In this document: positions 11,785 through 23,792 of the stretch, piece by piece | Position numbering within the stretch: position 1 is the stretch's first letter | Layout: the number at the start of each line of letters is the position of its first letter | NCBI GenBank assembly: GCA_950295325.1 | Contig: OX485805.1 | Coordinates: 45,778,758-45,842,757, forward strand | Length of the DNA stretch: 64,000 bases | From: Polytrichum commune | Lineage: Eukaryota > Streptophyta > Polytrichopsida > Polytrichales > Polytrichaceae | Reading direction: 5' to 3' | Notes under the pieces: generated by a model | Told to the model about the DNA's origin: nothing | The model's database searches: none | The model's input: only the letters and a program-made list of their open reading frames with translations | Position numbers and translations under genes: made by a program

Positions 11785-12256
11785 GTTTTATAGGAGTACA
11801 TCAATTTATTTTAAAATAATTCTCCATCTTCCTTTTAGCAACCAAAAGCTCGTTCAACAACCATCTTAGTACTAGATTGGATGTAGTTTCAGTGACTTCT
11901 CTCAGGTGATAGACCATCTTTTACACCTTTGAACGGAGTAAACAACCAAGGCCTCATTGGATAAGCGGCATCACCTATCAATTTATAAGGTAAATATTTA
12001 CTTTTCATTGTATCTATACCCAACTTACTTTCTTGGAGGACAGACCAATCATGACAACTTTCTGGCCATCCAAAGTCAAAATCCCAAAATTTACATTTTG
12101 CATCTACCACTCCCTACAAAATGACCGAATAAAACCCTTTACGACAATAATATTTAGGAGCATCCATGCCTGGGACCACAATAGGCATGTGAGAGCCGTC
12201 TATTGCCCCTATGACATAAGGTATGCATTTTATTGCTTCAAACTTGGCAGATAGTA
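11785..12256 (-). pseudogene. PIF/Harbinger transposase fragment A
   Basis: The minus-strand translation shows the DDE_4/HARBI1-type core in order: IGAIDGSHMP (first Asp), a VVDAKCKFWDFDFGWPES block followed by HDWSVL, LIGDAAYPMRPW (second Asp), and ERAFG (catalytic Glu region). In-frame stops occur before VVDAKCK, after GLSPERSH, and after ERAFGC. The N-terminal DNA-binding part is missing or unrecognised. It is a dead fragment of a cut-and-paste transposase, distinct from the copies at 15-16 kb and 18.7-19.2 kb. Confidence 0.8.
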
Positions 12257-13652
12257 GAGTTATCCGCTAACCTCCCTAAAGACCTGCTGAGTTGAGGGAG
12301 TTAGGGGAATCACATGTCGGTATCCAAAAAGCCAACCCGTCAGCAACATCTAAAAAAACACGGACCCAGACTCCTTTCAAGGTGTGGGAGACCTTCAAAA
12401 CGCGCTTGACCATGGGTTCATCAAATAGCGTGGGCCCGTCAGGGTTTTTAGACCGGGTCCACTTGCAGCCCGGCTTCCACATGCGGCAGGGGTCGGACTT
12501 GTGCTCCTCGCCACCTAACCCATTTGCTCTGGGCCGTGTGCGGAGGAGGGACTGTGGGTCGTGTGCAGAGGAGGGACGGCGCCGAAGTACTCTGTCCGAC
12601 CCTCCTGAGCGTGAATACTACGATCTCCTTCTCCAGTGATGGCAGAGGGTGGTTTGCTTGATGCTTGTCCCGCTTGTCCCGCTTGTCACCCTAAACCCTT
12701 AGGTTGTGCAATTAGCCAACTCCTGAGACGATTCCAAACGCCAACAAAGATTGAGTGTAAACAAAACAAAGCTGATCACCGCAACCTTGTTAGGTCTGTC
12801 GAAGCTCTTGTTAGGTATTTCAGACACTGAAATCTGTGGACTCCTGTGTTCTGGTAGAATGTACATCCTAACAGTATGCTATCTCACTTCTGAAGAAAGG
12901 AATGCAACGGAATTGTTATCGTTCATCGTCTCTTCGATATTGAAAACAAGATTATGGTAGCGGCCAATTTGCCAATCAGAAAGTAATTCTCAAGTGCCTC
13001 GGAAATCTTCAAGCCTCACGGGGGGTTGTGAATTATTCGATGATTTAGATGTCCAGAAGAAGGATATAGGTAGAAGCTATTGAGGAAAATTGATGTTTAG
13101 AAACAAATTTTAGCAAACGCATGAACACCAAGGAAGGAGTAGAACAGAATTCACTAAAATCTGGTCAACCGAAACAACTGTCTGCCGAAACAACTTTGTC
13201 TGCCGAAACAATTTTATCGCCGAAACAACTTTGTCTGCCAATGGATGTGATGAAAGACTTGACGATGTTGAAAGGCACTTAGATAGTAGTGAGACCTTCA
13301 AGAAATTTTTTCGTCTCTCTCATTTGGACAACAAATATTATTCACTTGTATTCATTCTGATGACGACTCAAGTAATCTTGTACATGACGCAATATGATAG
13401 TACAACATACTTCATTATTTTGTGTCTACACATTAAGTCTGTGATGATTCCTGTTTCCTTTGTATTGAGTATCACCGAGAATTTCCAAATACTTCAAAAC
13501 ATATATATGACGCAAACACTTCCAAACTTCTTCATTCTTCATTTCAATTATTCCTTCAAGTCTTTGCTTGCTTTCAAATTCTATGTGTAGTTTTTTATTA
13601 TGTTTGAGGTTTATGTAAGATGTTCATTTTGTCTTGTTTTTTGTAGGCATCA
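12257..13652. other. Spacer with short GCCGAAACAACT repeats
   Basis: Bases 13,158-13,240 hold four spaced copies of a (G)CCGAAACAA word with TTTGTCT between them. A CCCGCTTGT triplicate lies at about 12,668-12,693. No gene is recognised. The ATG at 13,653 is preceded by a possible acceptor (TTTTTTGTAG), so an untranslated exon could lie here. Confidence 0.35.
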
Positions 13653-14525
13653 ATGGCTCCAATAGTGGTGCGTTTAGAAGAAGATGGAGATGAGGCCGAG
13701 GATGCTAATGGGTTGTCATTGCCACCTCGCCCATTGAAGGCTCCTCGGCGGGAGAAGGGATCAAGACCTATTGTGGATTCTCTCTACTTATCATGTCTAG
13801 TAGCATCCTACAACATTCATTTTGCTAAGTATTGTGAAGGTCGCAAACAAGTAACCCAGCTTGTACCTAGTCTTGTGTGGAAGGATGTGTTTAAATAATA
13901 TAAGGATCACTATACCGACTATCCTTTTGTTGAAGAGACCTTGAAAGATAGTTTAAGAGAGGCCTTGAAGGAAATTAAAACAGGCACTAGCAATGAAGAC
14001 AATTCCAACAAGGCCACTCTCCAATGCGATGAGGTGTTGGAGCAATTAAAGTGTACCGATGGTCATGCGGCCCGGAATGTATTAAAGAGACGGCAATCCA
14101 TCATCGACCGTTGTTCGCCGAGTGCTTCAAGTGGGGATTTGGAGTGTTTGACACCGGTGTCACCTGGTGCCCAAGATTCTTCTAAGGGGGTGAGAGGCTC
14201 ATTTCCCAAAGATGTCAAAACTCCCATAGAGAAATCTCTTACCAAGGCCGAGATGTTGTCCGCACAATCAAGAAGTTTTGTTGCAATTACCAATCATTTG
14301 ACTAATGATTTTAGCAAAGAAAAATTGTTCGTTACAAAAGCGGAGGAGAGACGTACAAAGGCACAAGCTAACCTTGCTCGTATAGAGTCGAAGAGGCGTA
14401 TGGGAGATTTCGTTGAAGAGAAGAAGATTTCGCAAAAGATTAAAAATTTGGAAAAAGCCCGTGATCTTCAAGTGATTTCGGAAACAACCTTCAAGTCAAG
14501 AGTGACCAACCTTCTCTTATTGTAG
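13653..14525 (+). pseudogene. Putative PIF/Harbinger accessory ORF, one nonsense codon
   Basis: One reading frame runs from ATG 13,653 to the stop at 14,525 and is broken only by TAA at 13,896-13,898 (…WKDVFK then YKDHY), giving about 290 residues. The N-terminal third is acidic then basic. The C-terminal third is lysine/glutamate-rich and probably coiled coil (KAEERRTKAQANLARIES). It resembles the NAM-associated or Myb-like second protein that accompanies plant Harbinger transposases. The call rests mainly on context: it converges on the transposase at 15.1-16.3 kb. It could instead be an unrelated plant gene. Confidence 0.45.
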
Positions 14526-14539
14526 AGGCATATAGGCTG

Positions 14540-14990
14540 ATTTTGCATTTTTTATGAATATATGTGAGTTGCATATAAGTTGTTTTGGCTTTGAATGTCT
14601 AGAAATGAGGTTGTATGCTGATGTTATCATTAGCCTTCGTGTGACACATACAACCTCAATGGGCCTTAGAATTCCAAAATCAGCCTTTATGTCAAGCATA
14701 CAACCTCGTATTAAGTAATTTGGTGCAAAATCTTACTTCATGTTACTCTAACATCATAAAATGATGCTAAAAATGCAAAATCAGCCTTCTTGTGGCTAAC
14801 ATAACTTCATTTCTAGACATTCAAAGCCAAAACAACTTATATGTGACTCACATATATTCACATTAATTAATGAATGCAAAATCAACATTTATGCAACACA
14901 TGCAACCTCAAGGTACTTAAAAAATATAACATCAGCCTTCGTGTGACACATACAACCTCAATGGGCCTTAGAATTCCAAAATCAGCCTTT
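14540..14990. repeat. Inverted and direct repeat block between the Harbinger ORFs
   Basis: About 60 bp at 14,556-14,617 (GTTGTTTTGGCTTTGAATGT and neighbours) recurs in reverse complement at 14,798-14,862. A block containing CAACCTCAATGGGCCTTAGA occurs as a direct repeat near 14,650 and 14,953. This could form a large stem-loop between two convergent genes. Confidence 0.75.
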
Positions 14991-15130
14991 GTTTTGGCAT
15001 GATATAAATAATGCAAATTTAAGAAGAAAATGATTACATAGTCCACAAATGTATGGAATAAAATATGCTAATCGTACACCCTCAATGTATACAAATATAA
15101 CCATGATACCAAAAGTTCAATACTGCACTA
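14991..15130. other. Spacer
   Basis: Short AT-rich gap between the repeat block and the 3' end of the transposase. Nothing recognised. Confidence 0.3.
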
Positions 15131-16326
15131 AAGGTCGCCCTCCCAACCATCTTCATCTTCGTCATCATTGCGCTCTCCAATATGGTAAGTGAAATCTAAT
15201 CTTCGTCGGTGTAAATAATTAGTAAGATAGCAAGCAACCTTAAACAAATGGATGTACTTGGATTTTGTAGAGTCAAATATTTTTAACAATATTTTCTATT
15301 TGCGTTTAAAACCCCTTATTCCCCACTCCACCCGTACCCTAAACCTGCATACATCTTATTATAAGCATTTATAGTATCATTATCAGCCAGCAATTTCTGC
15401 TCTTGACGTCCTAACCTTCGCACAATGTATTGGTCTCGGCCCTGATAGCCGGGGTCACTTGAAACATACTCAAAATAATTATCTATGTGCGTAAAATAAT
15501 TTCTCCAGTTCCTTTCCAATGAGGATGTACGCAAGCAGGACACATCATGAAAAGATCTAGAATATCCAGGGTCGATGTATATGAATAAACCATTGTGGTC
15601 AACAACCATTGTGTTGTTGATTGAATAAATTTTTTTTCTACCGTTAAAGAACCGTGAGTGGTTTGGGTCTCGATAAGGACGGCGAATCTTAACCAAAGTG
15701 CCATCTATAAACCCTATGCAACCCTCAAAAGCAGGATGTTGTTGACCTAACACTTCTCGCTCATAACTATCATGCCACTCTATTTCATGTTGAAGGGCCT
15801 CATTAACACAAGAAGCAACAAATATAACGTCGTCGTTCAAAGCACCCTTGGACCAATTCCAATGGAACGCATCTAACATTGATGTGTTGTCATGCTTCAA
15901 AAACATAAGAAAAAATAGAATTCGTTGTTAAGGAGTGAGTTTATAGGGCCGCCCACCGCCAACCCTTAGCTCACCAATGGTACGTAGTTGGGCACACATC
16001 AAGACACAAATCCTCAAACTCATCAAACGTGAAGTTTGTAAGATTCTTGAATTGTGTTGGAGTTGCCTCGCACTAGCTAATTGATCCCGAACACCTTCTG
16101 CAGGATTCACAGAAGGTTGGCCTCCTACCTCCAACTCATTTGTATTGAAGAACTCGGACGAGTTATAAGTTGCTGCGAATGCGAGTTGAAAAAATATGAA
16201 CGACTCATGATCCAATCCATGAATCATATCTTCGTCACTACTAGATGAACTGGAAGATAATTGTGTATTAGACTCAGGTAAATAACTCTCATCATTATTT
16301 GAGGATGTACTAATATTTGTAAACAT
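15131..16326 (-). pseudogene. PIF/Harbinger (HARBI1-like) transposase, nearly full length
   Basis: Read from ATG at 16,326. An acidic serine-rich N-terminus is followed by a GGRPYKLTP motif, a stop (TAA 15,928-15,930), then QRILFFLMFLKHDN. The DDE_4 nuclease follows: GFIDGTLVKIRRP (first Asp), DHNGLFIYIDPGYS with FHDVSCLR, SSDPGYQG (second Asp). A 1-nt frameshift near 15,345 precedes the catalytic Glu region (RVRVEWGIRGF). After one more stop, the frame runs to an acidic end (NDDEDEDGWEGD). Only about two stops and one frameshift separate it from an intact frame. It would act in the nucleus as a cut-and-paste DNA transposase. It is convergent with the ORF at 13.7-14.5 kb, as in two-gene Harbinger elements. 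Confidence 0.85.
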
Positions 16327-16559
16327 AATAGAAATAGAAGAATATCTAAGACTATATATGCAACAAAAATTGCAAATGAGAAAGTATCTCCAATCAACAA
16401 AGTTCATCACATTTATATGGTGCGAGGTAACATACGTACTCGTATAATATGAATATTTTAATTGTTAAATTTTGCAACTAAATATACGAGAAGACCAATA
16501 ATACACAAACAATCAATAATATACAACCAACTTCTAATACACAAGCGACTAATATTTCA
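16327..16559. other. 5' flank of the Harbinger transposase
   Basis: AT-rich, with no supported gene. It leads into the 225-bp repeats. Confidence 0.3.
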
Positions 16560-17235
16560 CAACCACTAATGGGGAACGTATTCCAACCCTAAATCTTAAA
16601 TTCATTAAAAAAATAATGATTTTATGATTAAAACCATTCACGATTAGGGTACTACTTTTGGAATAAAAGAATTAAAGACTGTGTTGGATTAGATCTCGAT
16701 GTTCGTTATGATTTACTAATATTCAATTGAAATTTATAAAATAGATAAGTAGATAGGTCATCAAATTTATCAAGTGACCAATAATTCATAACCACTAGAG
16801 GGGAATGCATCCCAACCCAAAATTCCAAATCCATAGGAAAAATGAGTACTTTATCATTAAGACCATTCACGATTGGGGTACTACTTTTGGAACAAAAGAA
16901 TTAAAGACTATGTCGCATTAGATCTCGATGTTTGTTATGATTTACTAATATTTAATTTAAATTTGTAAAATAAATAAGTATATAGATTATCAAAGTGACC
17001 AATAATAATACAACCACTAGTGGGGAACGCATCCCAACCCAAAAATCCCAAATCTATAGGAAAAATGATGATTTTATCATTAAGACTATTCACAATTAAG
17101 GTACTACTTTTGGAACAAAATAATCAAATATTATGTCGCATAAGATCTCGATGTTTGTCATTATTTACTAATATTTAATTAAAATTTGTAAAATAGATAA
17201 GTAGATAGGTCATCATATTTATCAAGAAATATATT
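16560..17235. repeat. Three tandem copies of a roughly 225-bp AT-rich unit
   Basis: ACCACTA followed by GGGGAA begins units at 16,562, 16,791 and 17,013 (spacings 229 and 222). Each contains GTACTACTTTTGGAA, TAGATCTCGATGTT and AGATAAGTAGATAGG-like words. The array may be subterminal repeats of the neighbouring Harbinger element or an independent satellite. Confidence 0.8.
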
Positions 17236-17860
17236 ATTTATGATTAAATAATAATATATAACATATAAATCATTTATGAAATGAATAGACAAGTCATAGG
17301 ACTTGTTTGGGCCCACATCAATGGCAATTTCATTATTAAAGTACACGTCAGAGGTGAATTTTTTTTTACATTCTAGTACTTTGGTGTAAGAGTCATGTAT
17401 CCATAATTATATTTTATTATGTCCAATTGTAATTCTAATCGTTTTTTTTATATAGCCATATTTTTGTGTAATGTTGGCCATATTTGCTATCATATGTAAA
17501 GTCATACAATTGGTATGTAATACATTTTTAGTTCTATTAATTCTATAAGTGTAAAATTGGGATCATATCAATTATATATCATGAACAATAATGACAACAA
17601 CCATAAATGTCCGTCAAGGAATCAAAATGATATCTTAGATAATTTTATTTCTTCTAAATAGACTTTGTCGGTGTATTCATTTTATATTATTAAATATAGG
17701 CATGATCCAAAATATGCTCTACAATACAAATCTAAGCACACCAACTATGTAAAGTTATATACTTTAGTACCCTAACCGTTAGACACTCATTAATGGTACC
17801 CCAATAGTGAATGCCCTCATTCTGAATTTTTAAAGTACGAGAATCTTTGTTTATTGGCTA
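17236..17860. other. AT-rich non-coding stretch
   Basis: No gene or clear repeat recognised. Confidence 0.4.
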
Positions 17861-17864
17861 AATT

Positions 17865-18365
17865 ATGTGAGAACGTTGATACGGCAAAGAGAACGTTTAA
17901 TCTTACATCGGAAACCTGTTTTAAATATAGATAATTTTATTTATTATGGTATATCATGTGAGAACGTTCATATATAAATGAGAACGCCGATTTTATCATC
18001 GGGAACCCGTTTGAATCGTTCAAAACTTTATCTTGTAGGGTATGTTATGTGGGAACATAGAGATGTCACTAGGAACGTGAACTTTGCCATGTGGGAACGC
18101 CAAAAAATCATTGGGAACGCTCTAAAGTCATTGGGAATGTTAATTTTGCAATGAAGGATACCAAAAAACCATTGGGAACGCTTAAAAAGTCAATGGGAAC
18201 GGTGCATATTCATGTGGGAACGCCCAAAAGCTAGCGGAAACACCAAAAAAATGTGGGAACGCTGATATTTATATTAGGAACGTTGATATTCCATCGGGAA
18301 CGATAATATTCCTATTGGAAACGCTGATATTCCATTGGAAACGCATATAAATAATTGGAAATGTC
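17865..18365. repeat. Degenerate minisatellite of GGGAACG words
   Basis: More than a dozen irregularly spaced copies of (T/C)GGGAACG followed by AT-rich spacers of about 15-30 bp occur, for example CATTGGGAACGCT. Several spacers share GATATT or AAAAA. It looks like a decayed short tandem repeat. Confidence 0.7.
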
Positions 18366-18679
18366 CATATTTAGGTCTTGCCACCCCCACGTGATGACAT
18401 CAGCCGATGACATCACCTACAAATCATGGCCATCTAGCACGGGTCTAAATATGGGAACCGGCCGGTCCACCGTGGTCCATGCCCTTGCCTTACCTTGGAT
18501 TTTGAAGGGTCAATCGCCTATTTGTTTGGTCAACCATGAGTAGGCATAATTAACGGTTACTTATCAAACTAGAGTCGGATGGATAACTCCCGGTTGAACT
18601 CCATCCCTAACACATGATGAGTTAAAGGATAACTCTAGTGTCTTCATTTTTTTCAGTGTCATTTTTTTAATTACTATAG
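18366..18679. other. Spacer
   Basis: Contains a small direct repeat GATGACATCA/C near 18,393-18,415. No gene recognised. Confidence 0.3.
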
Positions 18680-19178
18680 ACAACAAATGATCTTTGATAG
18701 CATTGCAACATTCTCGAACAAGAATTGATGTAGTGCTCTCAGCTATACCATATAAATTTCATATCATAGACAGTGTGTTAGTCGTAGCCAACGTAACAAG
18801 AGTATCAACAACTTTTGTCTCAACGTCAACACTTGCAGTCATTGGAGTATCAATTTTTTTGATAGTGGGCCTTAAAGTCTCACACAAGAAGGAAACTATT
18901 TCTTTATTTACTGTGATTCGATTTCGAAACATTTTATTTGAATAGCTTCTCAATAATTGATTGCGCAAAAATTCTTGTTGTCTTTTAAATCTCCAAACAG
19001 ATCGTGTTCGAGGCGTAGAATTATCCACTAAAAATAAAAATAAAAATATTAAAAGAATAGAAAAATTATTAGAAAATATGGAGGATTGCATGAGGGTCAA
19101 TATAGAATTAAAGACCATCTTGTGAGTAATGAAAAACACTAATGAAATTACAACGTTCTCCCTACGAGTGGTGGCCAT
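18680..19178 (-). pseudogene. PIF/Harbinger transposase N-terminal fragment C
   Basis: Minus-strand frame from ATG 19,178. A poorly conserved hydrophobic start is followed by NKMFRNRITVNKEIVSFLCE, LATTNTLSM, a stop, then NLYGIAESTTSILVRECCNA and IKDHL. This is the pattern of the HARBI1-type N-terminal helical region, in which a short segment resembling FG(I/V)..ST precedes the nuclease. The copy ends there: no DDE core follows. A TATATAAAG word lies upstream at 19,225-19,234 on the same strand. Confidence 0.65.
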
Positions 19179-19224
19179 GGTGCAAAAAAAAGAAAAAAAG
19201 AAAACTTCGTACATTGATTGTTTT

Positions 19225-19234
19225 CTTTATATAG
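19225..19234 (-). promoter_or_regulatory. TATA-like box upstream of Harbinger fragment C
   Basis: CTATATAAAG on the minus strand, about 50 nt before the ATG at 19,178. Confidence 0.35.
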
Positions 19235-19239
19235 ACCTA

Positions 19240-20836
19240 TAAATCTTAGAAATGCCCACCAGGTGGCTAAAATTAAAAAATGAATTATGTAGGTATTAAG
19301 GAAAAAACTACTTGACTTTAATTGAACTCATTCGAAATGTAGCCAACTATTGCTTCCAAGTGCAACTAACACAACTCAAAAGTTGACACGCACTTAAGAC
19401 CTAACAATAATCTATACTTATGTAAAAGTTAAAATATCCTTAATTTTAAAAATAAGGTGTCTTATCTGTAAAGAGCAAGTTAACTGTGTTTTAGATAGGT
19501 TGATCAAGATTCTTTTAAGAATTATAAATATATAAATATAAATATAAATAAGTCTATATATTTATGTAGCTTGAAAAAATAAAAATGCCCATTAACATGT
19601 TAGCACAGTGCCTAATTTCAATCGATAACCCTCACCAAAATATATGTTCAATGTGGTCACTACCCCAAACAGGACGAAGCTTGTGAATATCTACAAACAT
19701 AGATTATTTTATAATAAATACATAAAGCAATACAATCTTAATTATTTTTGTAATCCGCACCCATTGGTTAATTCATTGAATATGATAGATAAATTTATGG
19801 GAGCATTTTGACACCGGAATTAGATTCAAAGGGTTCAATATAGTGTAATGGGATCCAAGGTTGAAGCCCTAATTACAAGCCTATAGAGGTCATCCCCCAT
19901 AGTCAATGTCATGTAACTAATGCTCAAGAGCACCAGGCATTGACCACGGTAAGTTCTATGAAACTTAACCCTCAAGACCATCGTGCCCTAAATGCGGGCC
20001 TCACCACTTTACATGTGACCAGAGTTCGGGAAGTTTTTGAAGCCTTAGTGGTTAATTTCTGGTAGTTGCTACGAAGGGTCGGATTTTTTCCAATTTACAT
20101 CGGCAAGAGCCGGTCTTTTGTAAAATCAATCGGCCAATTGCCTATATTTTAATATTTTTATTGGCCAATATCTGATTAAATGGAATTCGTATCGGCACTA
20201 ATTGTTTAAAAAATGTATGAAAAGTTATTAGAAATCATTTCTTAGTACAAATCTTAAATAAGTGAAAAGAAAGGCATGTTCAAAACTTTAAATTTGAAGA
20301 GTTAATATCCTTGGCAGGAATTGAACCTAGCAATGCCTTCACCGCTTGAAGGCCAAGGGTCCCCCAATTCTTCATAGAAGCAATTGGATTTGGTCATGGA
20401 AAGGTTGCATAATTCAAAAAATTTAAGGTTTAAGGTACTTTCTCAAGTGCATCATCAGATGCCCCAGACAAATAGCACTCTGGATGCTTCCGACTGAAAT
20501 CCAGTAACTCACAAGAAGAATCGGCTACATTTCCGGGACATTTTCTGGTCCATCGGCTAATTGTCGGAGGATTGAAATTACAGTATGATTGCCATCCGAT
20601 GGTTGGAAATTTGGACCGGCCATGAGGGGAAATCCATCGGTTGATAATGAACTAGCCGTCGGTTTTCCCCGAACATAGCATGTGACAAGCTTGGCCCAAA
20701 AAAGTTCATAAAGTGGGGCCGGAATGAGGGCTTCATGGGGCTGGTGCTCTGGCCGGCCACAGGCCGTGTATAGGAGCCGCCCTTCCAAAACGTACTTGTC
20801 TACCACGACCCCATTAGGACTGAAACTTTAAGTCTA
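19240..20836. other. Non-coding region upstream of the TDP2-like gene
   Basis: AT-rich to 20,290. A minus-strand segment at about 20,300-20,355 has tRNA-like A-box and B-box words but no anticodon arm. Bases 20,500-20,800 are GC-richer with CCGATGG/CCATCGG inverted words. An open minus frame at 20,525-20,806 resembles no family I know. The true 5' exon of the TDP2-like gene may lie here, but I could not identify it. Confidence 0.3.
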
Positions 20837-20837
20837 G

Positions 20838-23251
20838 TCGTCCAGTTCTGACGTTGTTGTCATCGCTTCGGAGGTTCCTCAGACATCCAGCAGTAAGGGT
20901 AACCCTAAATGGACAAAATGGAAGGCCAAGGAAGATGACGTGGTGGTGCTTTCGGACACTGAGTGATGTAGAGACCTCCGATCTGAAGAAAACCGGTAAG
21001 AAGATAAAAGAAAGTGTGGACGATTCCAACAATTTGCTCAAAAAGTTGCACCAAGAGCGGATGGCTTCTACTCGGGCAGGCGCTTCGGGGTCCGGTAATA
21101 ATTTCCTCCTTGTACAATTTCCAGTGATCAAATCTACGTAAGGTGACAATATTTCTGAAAAGTGTGTGTCAATATGGTGGCGGACAACTTGACCAATATC
21201 TGCACGAAAGTTGTTCATGTAATTACTACACGAATGGAAGAGATTCAGGTTGGGTATTTCTCTTTCACTGGTAAGGGTTTAAGGTTTAGAGGTTTGAGTG
21301 GGAGTCTGTGGATTTAAGAGTTGCGTGCTTTGTTCCGGATATTTCCAACTGGTTCTATTTGTCGGAGGTGTCAGTCGTCTATGGAATGAGAATAGAAGTA
21401 TGCGGTCAGGGCCGTGTTAATATGTTGTGGTCTAGCAATGTGATTACATTATCAGTGGATGTGTCATTCTGATTGTGGAACGTGTTGTCGGTTTGACAAT
21501 TCTTCTGGAAAATGCGTGACAATACGGTGAAAGTCTTTAGTTCAATACGGCCTCTCCAATTTACTATCTGCTCAAAAGCAGTTCACATAATTACAGGCGC
21601 GAAAAGATATTCATGCTGGACATTTCTCTTTCACTGCTGGGTTAGCGTTTGGGGTTTAGAGGCTCGAGTGGGAGCCTGTATCAATTAATCTAAGAGTTGC
21701 GTGTCTTGTTTCTATTGTTTTCCAACCGGCAGGTGGGTCAGACTCTCAACAGAGCAAGGGAATTGTTCCTCTTTCATCCCTATCAAAGAAACAAATGCCG
21801 GCATACATAAAGAAAGAGGGGACTAAGCTTGAGAAACGCAGCTCAGAATTGATAATCTTGACCTACAATGTCTGGTTCCGAGAGGATCTGGAACTGCAAG
21901 CACGAATGGATGCCATTGGCGATATCATCCTCCAACATAGACCCCACATTATCTTCTTCCAGGTATAAATGAGTACTAGTTTGCACGATTCTGAGGTCTC
22001 AAATTCATTCCTTTCTGCACCCAAGGTTTTAATTGGCATTACATCTTCTAGGGCGCTGGTTGATTGGTATCCACAAGAGCTGTTTTTGTTTAAACTATTA
22101 TCTGTTTTGGTAGTCAACTTGTGATTAGAAATAGTAATTTTGAGAGGGTGGTTTTCATCATGGCTGCAGGAAGTAACCGAGAACATCTACAACATATTTA
22201 GACAAGCTAGCTGGTGGAAGTCGTACAATTGTTCAGTGAAGCCTGGAGAAGCAGCTAGGCGAGCTTATTTTTGCATGCAGGTTGGCCTCGGTTTGATCTT
22301 CTGCTAGGCAGTTAGAAGGTTCAGGCTTTCCAATCTTAATCTCATAACATGACGGGAGACTGTTATGACATAGTTATTTTACAAACAGGGTCATTTGTGT
22401 GGCTGTATAATGTTATTCTGGTAGTGGTAGCTTTGTGCCTGATAATGAATCATGCCATCTCTTTGCAGTTGAGCAAGCTTCCAGTAGTGTCTTTCAAGCA
22501 AACCCCATTCCGGAACTCAGTGATGGGTCGTGAGCTCTGCTTAGCAGAGCTGAGAGCAGGAAACGGTGAAAAGTTACTGGTGGCTACAACACATTTGGAA
22601 AGTCCATGCCCGGCTCCACCAACCTGGAACCAGATGTTCAGTGCAGAGCGGGTTGTGCAGGCAAAGGAAGCAATGACAATTTTAAGAGATTCACCAAATG
22701 CAATTTTTGGAGGAGACATGAACTGGGCTGACGAGCGGGATGGTCCACCTCCTCTACCATCAGGGTGGTTTGATGCTTGGCAGCAATTGCACCCTGGCCA
22801 GGTATATCAGTTCACAAATGTTTCGCTAAAAAGCCTGTGATATCCATGTACATTTGAACAATCAACATATGCCATTCAAAGAACAATGTAATCTATTCAG
22901 AGGATTTGAGTTTCTCATCCTGACTTATTTGTGACCAGAGGATATAATGTGCAGTTGAAGTGGTTATGGTAGTAAATGGGTAAATATGTTTTGCAGGTTG
23001 GATTTACATATGACAGCAAGGCCAACCTTATGTTAACAGGAAGCCGCTTACAGGGGAGGCTAGACCGGATCTTCTGCAAGCTTCGTGACTTTGAAGCTCT
23101 CACCATTGAAATGGTGGGGACTGCTCCAATTCCAGACCTGACCTACCTAAAAGAAAAGAAAGTGAAAGGACAAGTGCAAATGTTGAAGCTTCCTGTGTTG
23201 CCTAGTGATCACTTTGGGCTCCTTCTTAAGGTGCGTCCGAAAAGCAGGTAA
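20838..23251 (+). CDS. TDP2-like endonuclease/exonuclease/phosphatase family protein
   Basis: The family removes 5'-tyrosyl (topoisomerase 2) adducts from DNA and acts in nuclear DNA repair. Exons: the last part of exon 1 ending at 21,094; then 21,733-21,962, 22,170-22,280, 22,469-22,801 and 22,997-23,251. All introns are GT-AG and the phases agree. The catalytic motifs are present and in order: LTYNVWFRE, FFQ|E across an intron, THLESP, GGDMNWADE, GRLDRIF and SDHFGLL. Upstream, 20,838-20,960 encodes a SUMO-interaction-like DDVVVLSDTE and a second SDVVVI patch. However, that frame hits TGA at 20,961, and the rest of exon 1 (SDVETSDLKK onward) is one frame away. A frameshift, a missed small intron or an assembly error is possible. 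No start codon or RanBP2-type zinc finger was found, so the 5' end is uncertain. Confidence 0.8.
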
Positions 23252-23792
23252 CACAAAGGTTTGGAGCTGCGTTCTCTAAACTAAATTCTGCAAGTGCCGT
23301 GGAATGAGCTTTGGGTTTGATTGAACGATTGAGGAGGAGGACTGAGGTAGATTTGCCCAATTCAGTTACTCATCTTAAAAGGAGAACTATATTTGAGTGT
23401 AAAAAGAACGGATGCTAAAAAGACATTCAAAAGAGATTGGACAACATGCTCAAAATATGATAATTAACCTAATGCCCCCTCTGCACTTGACTTTTGTGAG
23501 GTGGGTTTTAGCTTAAGACTCGATCCTTCATACTAGCCTTCCTCACATGAGCTAGTATTGGGTTCCAATTGAGTTGACAAGCAAACTTGTCGCCCCTAAT
23601 ACCCTGAATCTTGGAGTTATAGTGTCAAGGCTTGCTAGCTTTGCTAACGGCGCGGAGAGATTCTAGGGCACCAACGAATTTGTAAGTAATCTTTAAAAAA
23701 TTTATTGCTAACCTAGGACTTACCCTGGAAGGGCATTTGGGTTTTAGATGTGGGTAGGGCAGTATTTACTACCACTTGCCCTAGTATTGCCC
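23252..23792. other. 3' flank of the TDP2-like gene
   Basis: Presumed 3' UTR, then spacer up to the first inverted arm. No other gene is seen. Confidence 0.4.

Noticed and set aside
20300-20355. tRNA-like sequence on the minus strand (A-box-like and GGTTCAATTCC B-box-like words)
   Set aside because: The two boxes are too close and there is no anticodon arm or acceptor stem. At most it is a degraded tRNA-derived promoter.
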